From positions 310,001 through 374,000 of the forward strand of contig JAMFRO010000022.1 in NCBI GenBank assembly GCA_026224825.1: DNA of 64,000 nt, in the 5' to 3' direction. This DNA is from a bacterium (GTDB lineage: Bacteria; Pseudomonadota; Alphaproteobacteria; Acetobacterales; Acetobacteraceae). Positions 25,453-34,099 of the stretch are shown one piece after another (position 1 is the first letter of the stretch; every line of letters begins with the position of its first letter). The translations under genes were made by a program, and so were the position numbers. The notes below the pieces were generated by a model. That model was not told the origin of the DNA and ran no database searches. It saw only the letters and a list, made by a program, of their open reading frames with translations.

Positions 25453-27152
25453 GCCACGGTGCCTTGCCCGGCAAGTGCCGTGTCAAGCAAATCACTCGGG
25501 CAACCGGCCGCATGCCGCCCCGCGAGATAGCCATGCGTCATGCCACGCGCGTTGGAGAGGCCGCTCTGCATCATCGCCCCGGTGTCAAACCGGACCATGG
25601 AGTTGCCGGCGACATAGAGCCCCTCAATCGGTCTGTCGTCCCAGCCCATAACGCGGCAATGATGATCGGCCACGAGCCCCGCACCGTTGATCCCGCCGCC
25701 CCCCATCCGCTGCAACGCGATGGCGTAGAACGGTCCCTCGCGCAGCGTGCCAAGATTGGGGTTGGGCTTGTGCTTTATATCACCGGTCATGGCAGCACCC
25801 CATGGGAAGGTACCACGCTGAAAATCCGGATCCACGCCCGCTTCGGCATAGTCATTGAACACGCCGACAGTCTGTTCCAGCCCATCAGGGTCCACACCAA
25901 TCCTGGCCGCGAGCTCTTTCAAGCTGCCGGAAATGACCGCAAACCCTTCAGGAAGATCCTGGCCCGGCATAGCGCCACCGCAAGGGTATTTTGTCCGCGC
26001 CTGATGATCGAACACCATCCAGCATGGAAAATTCGGATGCGTCTGCGTCGCGCCGTCAATATGATCGACTGCGTAATAGACCGAGCGGTAAAACGCCTCA
26101 TTGGCAAAGCGTTTTCCAGCGCGGTTCACCACAATCGTATGCGGCAGGCCGAGGAAGGGCAGAGAGCCGCGCCAGAGCGGCGTGCCATTGTCATGCTCCT
26201 CGCCTGGCATGTGAATGCCCAAATTCGCCGGGTCCGGCACACGGGCGATCCTGGCGCCCAGCGGCCCGGCCAGGCGGAAATGCGCGCCATCAACCGTGCC
26301 GAACACCATCGATACGGGGTCGAGGAGATTGCTCAAGGTTTTGGCGAGATCCTTATTGCGCTCATAGCCGCTGACGGCGATCACGACGCCGCGTTTGGCC
26401 TTGATGAACAACGCCTTGCCCTCACGCGTGGCGCGCACGCCGACCACCCGTGTCCCGTCGCAGATCAGCTCATCGGCGCTGGTGTCCGTAAAAAGCTGCA
26501 CGCCACGGTCCAACGCGCCTTTGACGAAATAGGCCGCCAGCCCAGGCCCGAGGCAACGCAGATCCTTGGTGATGCGCTCGGCCAGCAATTCGTAATTCCA
26601 GGCCAAAATATTGGCGAGGCCGCCGCCGTGGAAAATATCCTCATGCGTGAACCCGGCCGGCAGATGCGGGGTCAGGCGGGTTTTGTGCTGGAACGCGCCG
26701 AGCGTCTCGGCGGCAAAGGGCACGGGTTCAAGATAACGCCCTTCGGCGACGCTGTTATTGTTGTGAGGATAGTAATAATCAGGGAAATTCCGGATCACCT
26801 GCAGCTTCAGCCCAATCCTGTCTTCGAAATATTTGAGCGCCACCGGACCATGGATCGCTTGATTCAGCATGGCGCGATCCTCGCCATACCCCATGGAAAG
26901 CGACTGCACATAAAGCCGCCCGCTTTCCGGCGAGTCCTCAAGGCCAAGCCCGGAAGCGAGATGGTTTCCGGGAATCCAGACCTCGCCCATCGAATAGGCC
27001 GTCACACCGCCGAGTTCGCTGGAGCGCTCAATCACAATGGCCGATAGCCCGTGATCCTGCGCGGCGATGGCAGCGGCCAGGCCGCCTGCCCCCGAGCCGA
27101 TCGAGACAAGATCAACCTCCATATCCCATTTTTCAGGCTGGTTCTCGAGCAT
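25449..27152 (-). CDS. FAD-dependent dehydrogenase, 3-ketosteroid dehydrogenase/fumarate reductase-like
   Basis: The 567-residue flavoprotein has an N-terminal dinucleotide loop DLVSIGSGAGGLAAAIAAQD then HGLSAIVIERSSELGG, and a C-terminal FAD motif RPIEGLYVAGNSM followed by GLSNARGMTHGYLAGRHAAG. The layout matches the FAD_binding_2 group that includes KstD and fumarate reductases. The conserved Tyr-rich TYPGxG loop of true KstD is replaced by RFDTGAMMQSG, so canonical delta1-dehydrogenation is not assured. The start at 27152 has GGAAGAGG upstream. It heads an operon with SRPBCC and SnoaL genes, and a TetR gene lies just upstream. Confidence 0.88.
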   Translation of the reverse strand: MLENQPEKWDMEVDLVSIGSGAGGLAAAIAAQDHGLSAIVIERSSELGGVTAYSMGEVWIPGNHLASGLGLEDSPESGRLYVQSLSMGYGEDRAMLNQAIHGPVALKYFEDRIGLKLQVIRNFPDYYYPHNNNSVAEGRYLEPVPFAAETLGAFQHKTRLTPHLPAGFTHEDIFHGGGLANILAWNYELLAERITKDLRCLGPGLAAYFVKGALDRGVQLFTDTSADELICDGTRVVGVRATREGKALFIKAKRGVVIAVSGYERNKDLAKTLSNLLDPVSMVFGTVDGAHFRLAGPLGARIARVPDPANLGIHMPGEEHDNGTPLWRGSLPFLGLPHTIVVNRAGKRFANEAFYRSVYYAVDHIDGATQTHPNFPCWMVFDHQARTKYPCGGAMPGQDLPEGFAVISGSLKELAARIGVDPDGLEQTVGVFNDYAEAGVDPDFQRGTFPWGAAMTGDIKHKPNPNLGTLREGPFYAIALQRMGGGGINGAGLVADHHCRVMGWDDRPIEGLYVAGNSMVRFDTGAMMQSGLSNARGMTHGYLAGRHAAGCPSDLLDTALAGQGTVA

Positions 27153-27247
27153 CGCCTCTTCCCTTGCGTTCGTTATTTTTCCGCGCACCAGCTTGACCAT
27201 CCAGATGGCGCCGCACGTGCCCCTGCCCCGGATCCGGGCCAAAGGAG

Positions 27248-27277
27248 CTATTATTGATACTTCCTAGTTCTATTATT
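27248..27277. promoter_or_regulatory. AT-rich direct repeat upstream of the flavoprotein operon
   Basis: CTATTATT occurs at 27248-27255 and again at 27270-27277, exactly 22 bp (about two helical turns) apart, in the 170-bp gap between the TetR stop and the flavoprotein start. Two regularly spaced copies suggest a regulator or activator site, but no protein can be assigned. Confidence 0.3.
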
Positions 27278-27322
27278 CAAACCAGACCCAAGTCAACACG
27301 CCAACACTCGCCCCCTTGAGTG

Positions 27323-27970
27323 TCACCAATCTTCCCGGCCGGACAAAATTGCCCGCACAGCCTCATCGGCAAACCGGCGGATCGCCATTTTGCCGATGAC
27401 CTCATTGGTCAGCATGACATTCACGTACCAGCCACGCAGCATGAAGATGAACGCGGTGGCGATGCCGACGGGGTCTCTGCATGCTACGCCATCCCGCACG
27501 GCGCATTCGGCGATGAATGCGGCAATCTGCCGAATCCCAACTTCCGTGCGCTGCGCGGCTGCCGCCCCGAGTTCAGGGAAGCGGTGAGATTCGCTATAAA
27601 TCAATCGATTGACCTGAAGCAATTCGCCTTCAAAGCTCAATTCGAGAGTCCGCACCGCATAGGCGCGCAACCCCTCTTCAAGCTTCACCTCGGCGCCGCC
27701 AGGGTGCAGCACCGTTCCCGCCGACAGACCTTCGCTCTGCTGTGAGATAATCGCCTGGAACAGTTCGGCTTTCGAGGCATAGCGGGAATAGAGGGTGGTT
27801 TTCGATATCCGTAGCGCTTTGATGATCTGCGCGAGCGTCGTCCCGCCATAGCCATGGCGCAGGAACGCCGCGAGGGCACCGTCGAGCAGTTCGCTGTCGA
27901 TCAGCTCGATCTTGTCGCTACGCGGCCGCCCCACCGGGCGCTGCTCTTTACGCTTTAATTCTGCGTCCAT
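27323..27970 (-). CDS. TetR-family regulator next to the flavoprotein operon
   Basis: The TetR protein has about 215 residues. Its basic start (RKEQRPVGRPRSDK) leads to a classical HTH: LAAFLRHGYGGTTLAQIIKA, then RISKTTLYSRYASKAELFQA. The C-terminal domain contains AFIFMLRGWYVNV. ATG 27970 is used; an in-frame upstream codon at 28021 has no support. It is encoded on the same strand as the flavoprotein, ending 170 bp before it, so it is a candidate regulator of that operon. Confidence 0.85.
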   Translation of the reverse strand: MDAELKRKEQRPVGRPRSDKIELIDSELLDGALAAFLRHGYGGTTLAQIIKALRISKTTLYSRYASKAELFQAIISQQSEGLSAGTVLHPGGAEVKLEEGLRAYAVRTLELSFEGELLQVNRLIYSESHRFPELGAAAAQRTEVGIRQIAAFIAECAVRDGVACRDPVGIATAFIFMLRGWYVNVMLTNEVIGKMAIRRFADEAVRAILSGREDW

Positions 27971-28137
27971 CACGCCCCTGAAATCCGGCCCGCAGGCAAT
28001 TGCAAGCGGACTTCGCCCCATAACTACCGCTGCGGCGCCCCTCCGTCACAGTCTATCTGGCATAAATAAAACCCCATGGCAGCAAAAATAATTCGGCTAA
28101 GTACTATAAAGCGGAGACCGCGCCGGCGACACGTGCA

Positions 28138-28446
28138 TCATTCAGCCGGCTTGCGCAGCCGCCGGAGCAGAATGTCCCGGAACATCAGAAAATCGCAGAT
28201 CAGGCTGAACACCGGCTGTTCAAACGTCGCCGGCCGGTTCTTCTCGAAGAGCAAATGCCCGCTCCAGGCAAAGCCGTATCCGGCTAGCGGCACCGCCAGC
28301 AGCAGCCAGAAATCCGCGGTGAGAACAGCAGCCACAACAAGGGCTATGACACTGCCGGTGCCGAGCACATGCAGGCGCCGGCAAGCCGGGTTGGCATGCT
28401 GCGTCAGGTAAAAAGGGTAAAATTCCGCAAGCGTCGCATAGCGCAT
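28138..28446 (-). CDS. DUF962 / Mpo1-like membrane protein
   Basis: The 102-residue protein matches the YGL010w/Mpo1 (DUF962) pattern: FYPFYLTQHANPACRRLHVL near residues 10-29, two hydrophobic segments (VIALVVAAVLTADFWLLLAV), then WSGHLLFEKNRPATF. The conserved His residues resemble the metal-binding residues of the yeast 2-hydroxy fatty acid dioxygenase Mpo1. Its role in bacteria is not established. The frame extends further upstream, but the family begins near 28446. It is divergent from the TPR protein gene. Confidence 0.8.
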   Translation of the reverse strand: MRYATLAEFYPFYLTQHANPACRRLHVLGTGSVIALVVAAVLTADFWLLLAVPLAGYGFAWSGHLLFEKNRPATFEQPVFSLICDFLMFRDILLRRLRKPAE

Positions 28447-28527
28447 GTCACGCGTCCAATTCTGGCCCCGTGTTGTCACTTTTACACCATTTATGGCATG
28501 CTGAAGAGCATATTCGAATTGGAACAA

Positions 28528-29937
28528 ATGACGGACGTCAGCACGCCATCGCACCATAATGCGGCCCCGGCCTTGCCTAAGGCGCAAGCCACCCGCGCAC
28601 GGCTACAAAACTGGGCCGGATATGCCGCAACGGCATGGAAGACGGCGTCCATCCTCATCCTCGGCCTGGTGCTGGCGGTCTACGCGCTGAATGTCATCTT
28701 TCTCGACCAGAATCTGAACCTGGCCCTGATCACCGTGCCCGACTCCCTGCACGGTGCCGGGTTTACCAGCGAAGTTGCCACCCAGCGCATGGAGGATGCC
28801 ATCAACGGCATCGAGGACCAGGCCAACACCACACGCAGCGCCGCTGCCGCCATTTCCGACCAGGACCGGCTCAACGTCACCATCCCCGGCGTCGGCATCA
28901 CCTTCCAGGGCCTGACCGCGACTCTGCGTTATTTCTTCCACACCTCCGCGCGCCAGATCACCGGCGAATTCGTTGAATCCAACAACCAGCTCTCCCTGCA
29001 ACTGCGCCTCAACGGCCGCACCATCTTTTATAAAACCGTGGCCGGCGATAACCCCGATGCCGCCAATTCACTGATCTATGACGGCGAGCAAGGTGGCGCC
29101 TTCCAGATCGTGCAGGCCACCCAGCCGTATATCGCGGCCTCGGCGCTCGATAGCTGGGGCGAGGACGGGCTGGCAGCGCTTGCCGCGGATAACATCCTCA
29201 ATGCCAGAACGCTCAGCCCCTCCGATCTCGCCTATAGCTATAATCTGCGCGGGCTCATCACCTATAAAGCCGCCCTCATCAGCGGCGACACAGCACTCAT
29301 CTCCGCCGCCATGGCGGATTTTTCCCGCGCGCCGGGCATCGCCATCGCCCATGACAATCTCGGCAATCTCTACGATATTCCGAACACAGCCTGGCGCAAC
29401 CAGGACAAATCCGTGGCGGAGTTCAACGCCGCACTGAACATCACACCGCAGGATGCACGCGCCTATGACGGGCTGGGCAATGTCTACCGCGAGGAGGCCG
29501 ATGCACAAAACCCCAGTAGCATGCAGGCCTATTTCAACACCGCCATCAGCGATTACACCGCGGCACTGCGCTGGGATCCGAAAAATCCATCGTCTTTTTC
29601 CGGGCTCGATAAAATCTACGCAGACCCGCTCTACCAGGGCAAAAACCTGGGCCTGGCGGCGCAGGACAAGGCCAGAACCATCTATCTCGGCATCACGGGC
29701 ATGACCACCAAGGCTGATATGTTCGAGAGATTCGCCGGCTACGCCTTCAGCCCCGCGCGCAAGGGCTTCTGGCTGGGCAAGGCCTGTAACCAACTAACCT
29801 GGGCACAGGCGGTGAGCAGCCAGGCCGATAATGCCGGCCTGCCCGGCATGGAATTGACGCAAGCAGCGCTGGCGGCCCGTATCGCCACCGTGAATGCGCA
29901 ACTAGCCGGGCAATCCGCCTGCCCTGCGGTGAAATAG
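28528..29937 (+). CDS. Membrane-anchored TPR-like protein
   Basis: The protein has about 469 residues with one transmembrane helix near residues 39-59 (SILILGLVLAVYALNVIFLD) and a large domain expected outside the cytoplasmic membrane. The C-terminal half has tetratricopeptide-like units around GIAIAHDNLGNLYDIPNTAW, ITPQDARAYDGLGNVYREEA and SDYTAALRWDPKNPSSFSGL. The middle part is not recognised. ATG 28528 has a weak purine stretch; ATG 28498 is the alternative. A scaffold or envelope-complex role is possible; no partner is encoded nearby. Confidence 0.8.
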   Translation: MTDVSTPSHHNAAPALPKAQATRARLQNWAGYAATAWKTASILILGLVLAVYALNVIFLDQNLNLALITVPDSLHGAGFTSEVATQRMEDAINGIEDQANTTRSAAAAISDQDRLNVTIPGVGITFQGLTATLRYFFHTSARQITGEFVESNNQLSLQLRLNGRTIFYKTVAGDNPDAANSLIYDGEQGGAFQIVQATQPYIAASALDSWGEDGLAALAADNILNARTLSPSDLAYSYNLRGLITYKAALISGDTALISAAMADFSRAPGIAIAHDNLGNLYDIPNTAWRNQDKSVAEFNAALNITPQDARAYDGLGNVYREEADAQNPSSMQAYFNTAISDYTAALRWDPKNPSSFSGLDKIYADPLYQGKNLGLAAQDKARTIYLGITGMTTKADMFERFAGYAFSPARKGFWLGKACNQLTWAQAVSSQADNAGLPGMELTQAALAARIATVNAQLAGQSACPAVK

Positions 29938-29941
29938 GCAG

Positions 29942-30595
29942 CTACACGCCAAACGCTTTGCGCAGGAACACGGCACCGGCGTTGAGGATGGTGTTGTCGA
30001 TACCATGTTCCAGGCCGGGGACATACACCGCCTCCACCGGAACATTTTGTTTCCGCAACACCGCCTCGGCATCCCGGCTGCGGAAAACCGGCACAACCGG
30101 GTCCGCCTCGCCATGCGCCAGCAGTACCGGCGCATGGTTTTTCATCTCCGCCTGCAAGGTTTCAGGCTCGATCAGCCCGCCGGAAAACGCCAATATCGCG
30201 CGCGGCGCCTCGGCACGGCGCAAGCCGGTGAACAAAACCGTCATCGCCCCCTGGCTGAACCCCATCAGCGCATAAGCCGTGGGTGGCAGCGCATATTTGG
30301 CGAGCTGCTCATCGATAAACCCATCCAGCGCCACCGCCGCCCGGCGCACACGCTCCCCGAATTTGCTAAGGTCCAGATCGCCGATCGCAAACCATTGCCG
30401 CCCCACCGGCGCCATATCGAACGGCTCCGGCCCATGCGGAGACACAAACACCGCATCCGGCAGCATTTGCCCCCAGACAGGCGCCAGATCGATAAGATCC
30501 CGCCCATCCGCCCCAACCCCGTGGCAAAGAACCACCAACTGCTTCGGCGCCCCCTTGGACGCCGGCCCCCAACTGGGCCCTGTTAAATGCGGCAA
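29942..30595 (-). CDS. Carboxylesterase/phospholipase-type alpha/beta hydrolase
   Basis: The 217-residue hydrolase of the abhydrolase_2 (YpfH/acyl-protein thioesterase-like) type has oxyanion-side VVLCHGVGADGRDLIDLAP, nucleophile Ser in LMGFSQGAMTVL, Asp in AHGEADPVVP and His in PGLEHGID. No signal peptide, so it is cytoplasmic. The start is TTG 30595: AGGAGG lies five bases upstream and no in-frame ATG fits. It would hydrolyse a small carboxylic ester. Confidence 0.9.
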   Translation of the reverse strand: MPHLTGPSWGPASKGAPKQLVVLCHGVGADGRDLIDLAPVWGQMLPDAVFVSPHGPEPFDMAPVGRQWFAIGDLDLSKFGERVRRAAVALDGFIDEQLAKYALPPTAYALMGFSQGAMTVLFTGLRRAEAPRAILAFSGGLIEPETLQAEMKNHAPVLLAHGEADPVVPVFRSRDAEAVLRKQNVPVEAVYVPGLEHGIDNTILNAGAVFLRKAFGV

Positions 30596-30690
30596 ACCAT
30601 CCTCCTACGGTGAACACTGCGCTTGGCAAAACGCAGCCCGTTCGATAATCGTGCTTGTAACATAGTCAATCATCTAAAGGGCACCACTGC

Positions 30691-32232
30691 TTGAGCCAAA
30701 ACATCACGCACAGAGCCCCATCCATGACGGATAGTTCCGCTTCCGGGTACCGTACGGGTGATCTCTGGAATGCCAGCGGGCTCATCTACCAGTCGCTGCA
30801 GGACATTCCCGGCAAAGCCGTATGGTCGCCGCTTCCCGCCGCCACGGCCCTGCCCTGCGACGCAGTCCCAGGCGCGGTCGCGGCTTACGGCATGCAACGC
30901 CTGACGTCATCCTACGCGAAAGATGCCTGCATCGACGTCATGCGGGCCTCGGACAAAACCACGCTGACGATCGGCTTCCTAAACAGCGGTCTGTTGGATA
31001 CACCAAGGCTCGACGCCTTCCTGGCCGGCACCTCCGGGCAGATCACGAGATGGTACGACCAGAGCGGCAATGGCAACGACGCCATACAGCCCGCATTTCA
31101 GGAAGCCCCTTCCGTGACTCCGCTTGGTACCATAGGCAACAGCCGCAGCGTGGTGTTTGACAATGTCGGACAGGGCTTCGTCCCCAAACGTGGAATGGTG
31201 ATCCCAGACAACGTCGCCATCGACTACCGCAACCATTCCGTCATATGCCTCTCCCGTTTCCGCAACACCGCAAGCAGCGGCTCCCCGCTTGAATTTACCG
31301 ACGGCCAAGGGCTTACAAAACTCTATTATGGCTGGCACGCCGTGGGCTGCAGCACCTATGTCGGCAGAACCGGCACGCATCTCGGCAACTCGCGCGGTGC
31401 CGCAATGTCGAGCACAGCTTTCGTATCCGGCTACACCTCCGGCGCCCCGGCATCGAGTTGCTTTGTCGAGGAATTCTCATTTCCAATCGCCACACCGCAT
31501 CACAATATCTCTAAGGGCGGGTTTCTGGGACGCAAGACAGACAAGCCCAGCGGCTTTTTTGATATCGGAGCACTCATCATTTACGGCTCAGCGCTGAATG
31601 CCTCCGAATGCCACCTCTCACGCGCCGCCTTGCATCGTGCCTTTGCAACCTATCCCCAGATTCGGGATGTATGGATGGCCACAGGAGACAGCCAGACCGA
31701 TGGGCTCGGCTCCACCCTGATGCAGAATTATGTCCGCCAGGCCATTCCCATTCTGGACAAGCCCATGAACGTCTATACCGTCGGGCTAATCGGCCAGACC
31801 GTCGCCCAGGTGGCCAGCAATTTTCGGCATAACGCTTTGCATCGCTATAATCCGCATGCCAAGAATAATATCCTCACAATCTTGGCCGGCACGAATAATT
31901 CGGCAAACAGCGTGCCGGCAGAGGTCTATGCCGAACTGTCAGATTATGTCAGAGCCGCCCAGCAGGTGGGCTTCAAGGTCGGGATAGCGACAATGCTGCC
32001 CATGTCGAAAGACGGCGTCTGGAAAGAGTTCCAACCGGCGTATAATGCATTGATCAGAAACAATGCAGCGGGCGCCGAGGCCATCATTGATATTGCTTCC
32101 GATCCCATCATGGGAGACGCTAAAAACACATCCGATAAAACACTTTTCACCGACGGGCTGCATCTGACGAACCTTGGGAACAGCTATCTTGCCTCCTACT
32201 TCGCGGAAGCCATCAACAGCATGCTGATATGA
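30691..32232 (+). CDS. Two-domain protein: arabinofuranosidase-B-like lectin fold plus SGNH/GDSL hydrolase
   Basis: The 513-residue protein joins two domains. Residues about 50-310 follow the ArabFuran-catal/concanavalin-like pattern (VAAYGMQRLTSSYAKDACID, then RASDKTTLTIGF and ITRWYDQSGNGNDAIQPAFQ). Residues about 325-510 are an SGNH hydrolase with GDSQTDGLG (nucleophile Ser), GTNN (block III) and TDGLHLTNLG (Asp-His pair). There is no signal peptide. TTG 30691 follows AAAGGG at nine bases; ATG 30724 is the alternative. Related lectin parts occur in tail-fibre-like and polysaccharide-acting proteins, so deacetylation of a surface glycan is a reasonable guess. Confidence 0.8.
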   Translation: MSQNITHRAPSMTDSSASGYRTGDLWNASGLIYQSLQDIPGKAVWSPLPAATALPCDAVPGAVAAYGMQRLTSSYAKDACIDVMRASDKTTLTIGFLNSGLLDTPRLDAFLAGTSGQITRWYDQSGNGNDAIQPAFQEAPSVTPLGTIGNSRSVVFDNVGQGFVPKRGMVIPDNVAIDYRNHSVICLSRFRNTASSGSPLEFTDGQGLTKLYYGWHAVGCSTYVGRTGTHLGNSRGAAMSSTAFVSGYTSGAPASSCFVEEFSFPIATPHHNISKGGFLGRKTDKPSGFFDIGALIIYGSALNASECHLSRAALHRAFATYPQIRDVWMATGDSQTDGLGSTLMQNYVRQAIPILDKPMNVYTVGLIGQTVAQVASNFRHNALHRYNPHAKNNILTILAGTNNSANSVPAEVYAELSDYVRAAQQVGFKVGIATMLPMSKDGVWKEFQPAYNALIRNNAAGAEAIIDIASDPIMGDAKNTSDKTLFTDGLHLTNLGNSYLASYFAEAINSMLI

Positions 32233-32239
32233 CGAACTC

Positions 32240-32575
32240 CCCCCGCCCCGCCGCTTCTCAATCTCCAGCAGATGCGCCGCCAACGTCTGGAATTGCGCAT
32301 CCCAATATTTGGCATAACGGTTGATCCAGCCCGCCGCCTCGGCAATGGGCCCTGCATTCAGCCGGCAGCGGCTTGATGCGCCCGGTGCGCGTCTGCACCA
32401 CCAGCCCGGCACTCACCAGCACCTGGATATGCCGCGAGCCCGCCTGCAGCGAAATCCCATAGCCCGAAGCCAGCTTCGAGACGAGCATGTCCGCGCCATC
32501 CAGCCGCTCCAGTACCGATCGGCGCACAGTATCGGCTAAGGTCGAGGCCGAACCGCTTTCAAACCCTCGCCGCCC
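32240..32575 (-). pseudogene. ArsR-family regulator, frameshifted and without start codon
   Basis: One minus-strand frame gives TLADTVRRSVLERLDGADML, SLQAGSRHIQVLVSAGLVVQ and TRTGRIKPL, the winged helix of an ArsR regulator. The family's next segment, RCRLNAGPIAEAAGWINRYA then KYWDAQFQTLAAHLLEIEKR, continues in a different frame, so there is a frameshift near 32370. Upstream the frame opens after a TAA with no ATG, GTG or TTG before the homology. The end runs without its own stop towards the SGNH gene. It is most likely a pseudogene; a sequencing error could explain the frameshift but not the missing start. Confidence 0.75.
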
Positions 32576-32623
32576 CTGTTATGCCTCGCCGCGCCGGGCC
32601 ATCCGGCGCTCACGGAGGCGCAA

Positions 32624-33580
32624 ATGCTGAGGATCTTTGCCTGGGATAACGGCAAACTGGCCTGTCTGGAGCCGGAGCAGGCAGCCCATGCGCCCTGGTT
32701 CGACCTGGAGAACGGCACCCCCGAGGAGGTCGCCTTCGTCACCCGCCACACCGGCCTGGCCCTGCCCGGCCATGCCGACCTCACCGAGATCGAGACCTCC
32801 TCACGCCTGGCCACGGACGGCCCGGTGCTGACCATGTCCATGCCCATCGTCACCCGTAATGCAGATGGCCTGCAAGCCGGTGTCTGCGGCTTCGTGCTCT
32901 GCCCGGATGCGCTGGTCACCCTGCGCTTCACCACCAGTGCCGTGTTCCAGCAATTCCCCAGCCAGCCGCATGCCATCGCCGAGCCCGTGTCCGCCTTCAT
33001 CTTCGTGGCCCTGCTGGAGGCCATCGTGGACCGCCAGGCGGACGCTCTGGAGGCCCTGCGCGCCGAGCTCGATCATTTGTCACATAAAATTTTTCATCAC
33101 CGCATGGCCGGCAAAGCCCGGGCCACGGAGTTGGAGCTGCAAGCCATCATGATCACGCTCGGCCGCAGCTACGACACCATCTCCTTCCTGCGTGACAGCC
33201 AGCTCGGCGTCGCCCGCATCGCCCCCTACGCCGCCACCGCCACCAATTGGTTCCCAAAGACCGCGCGCCACCGCCTGGAATCGGTGCAGAAGGACGTCTC
33301 CTCGCTGAACGAATATTCCACGCATCTAACGGACAAGGTGCAATTCCTCCAGGATTCCACCCTGGGCCTCATCAACATCGCCCAGAACGCGCTCATCAAA
33401 GTCCTCACCATCGTCTCCATCGCCGGCATCCCACCCACGCTCATCGCCGGCATCTATGGCATGAACTTCCACAACATTCCGGAACTGAACTGGACCTACG
33501 GCTACGCCTACGCCTGGGCCTTCATGATCTTCTCGGCAGTTGCGCCGCTGCTCTGGTTCCGCAAAAAAGGCTGGCTATGA
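32624..33580 (+). CDS. CorA-family divalent metal ion transporter
   Basis: The 318-residue protein has a large cytoplasmic N-terminal domain, a long helix region (QADALEALRAELDHLSHKIF) and two C-terminal membrane helices separated by the signature GIYGMNFHNIPEL. The GMN motif marks the pore loop of CorA Mg2+/Co2+/Ni2+ channels. Its last codons overlap the sufE start. The start at 32624 fits the domain. Confidence 0.92.
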   Translation: MLRIFAWDNGKLACLEPEQAAHAPWFDLENGTPEEVAFVTRHTGLALPGHADLTEIETSSRLATDGPVLTMSMPIVTRNADGLQAGVCGFVLCPDALVTLRFTTSAVFQQFPSQPHAIAEPVSAFIFVALLEAIVDRQADALEALRAELDHLSHKIFHHRMAGKARATELELQAIMITLGRSYDTISFLRDSQLGVARIAPYAATATNWFPKTARHRLESVQKDVSSLNEYSTHLTDKVQFLQDSTLGLINIAQNALIKVLTIVSIAGIPPTLIAGIYGMNFHNIPELNWTYGYAYAWAFMIFSAVAPLLWFRKKGWL

Positions 33581-34014
33581 CTGAATTTTTTCTCCCCGGC
33601 GAAGCTACCCCAGACGAAGCCATCGCCGCCATCGGCGAAGACCTGGAGCTGTTCGACGATTGGATGGACCGCTACGAATTCATCATCGAATTGGGGCGCA
33701 AACTCCCCCCCTACCCCACCGCATGGCAGGACGAAGCGCACCGCGTGCAAGGCTGCCAAAGCCAGGTATGGCTGGCCGCGCATAAAGACGGCGAAAAACT
33801 CTTCTTCACCGGCGCCTCGGATGCCGCCATCGTCTCAGGCCTGGTAGCCCTCGTCCTGCGCGTCTATTCCGGCCGCACCCGCGCGGAGATTCTGCAAACC
33901 CCGGCTAAATTCCTACATGATCTGGGCCTGATCGGCGCCCTCTCCACCAACCGCGGCAACGGCGTCGCCTCTATGGTGGAGCGCATCCAGCAAATCGCAC
34001 AGCACACTGCGTAA
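33577..34014 (+). CDS. sufE: SufE-like cysteine-desulfurase sulfur acceptor
   Basis: The 145-residue SufE protein has an N-terminal DLELFDDWMDRYEFIIELGR, the conserved active-site Cys in HRVQGCQSQVWL and a C-terminal helix with NRGNGVASMVERIQQIA. It accepts sulfur from a SufS/IscS-type desulfurase for Fe-S cluster assembly. No suf operon is in the window. Its ATG overlaps the corA stop as ATGA, so the two are cotranscribed. Confidence 0.92.
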   Translation: MTEFFLPGEATPDEAIAAIGEDLELFDDWMDRYEFIIELGRKLPPYPTAWQDEAHRVQGCQSQVWLAAHKDGEKLFFTGASDAAIVSGLVALVLRVYSGRTRAEILQTPAKFLHDLGLIGALSTNRGNGVASMVERIQQIAQHTA

Positions 34015-34040
34015 AACGCGTTATGGTGAGTCGAGTGGTG

Positions 34041-34074
34041 CGGTCTGGCGAGCACCGGAAGCGCAGCCAGACCG
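34041..34074. terminator. Hairpin between convergent sufE and parC, possible bidirectional terminator
   Basis: CGGTCTGGC (34041-34049) pairs with GCCAGACCG (34066-34074), nine bases each, with a 16-nt loop. It lies in the 85-bp gap between the convergent sufE and parC ends. There is no clear T-tract, so termination strength is uncertain. Confidence 0.4.
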
Positions 34075-34099
34075 TGCCAATCGACCACCAGAACGTGTT

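Noticed and set aside
25431-27047. 538-codon plus-strand open frame opposite the flavoprotein
   Set aside because: The flavoprotein on the minus strand has clear FAD motifs; the opposite frame has no domain and no ribosome binding site.
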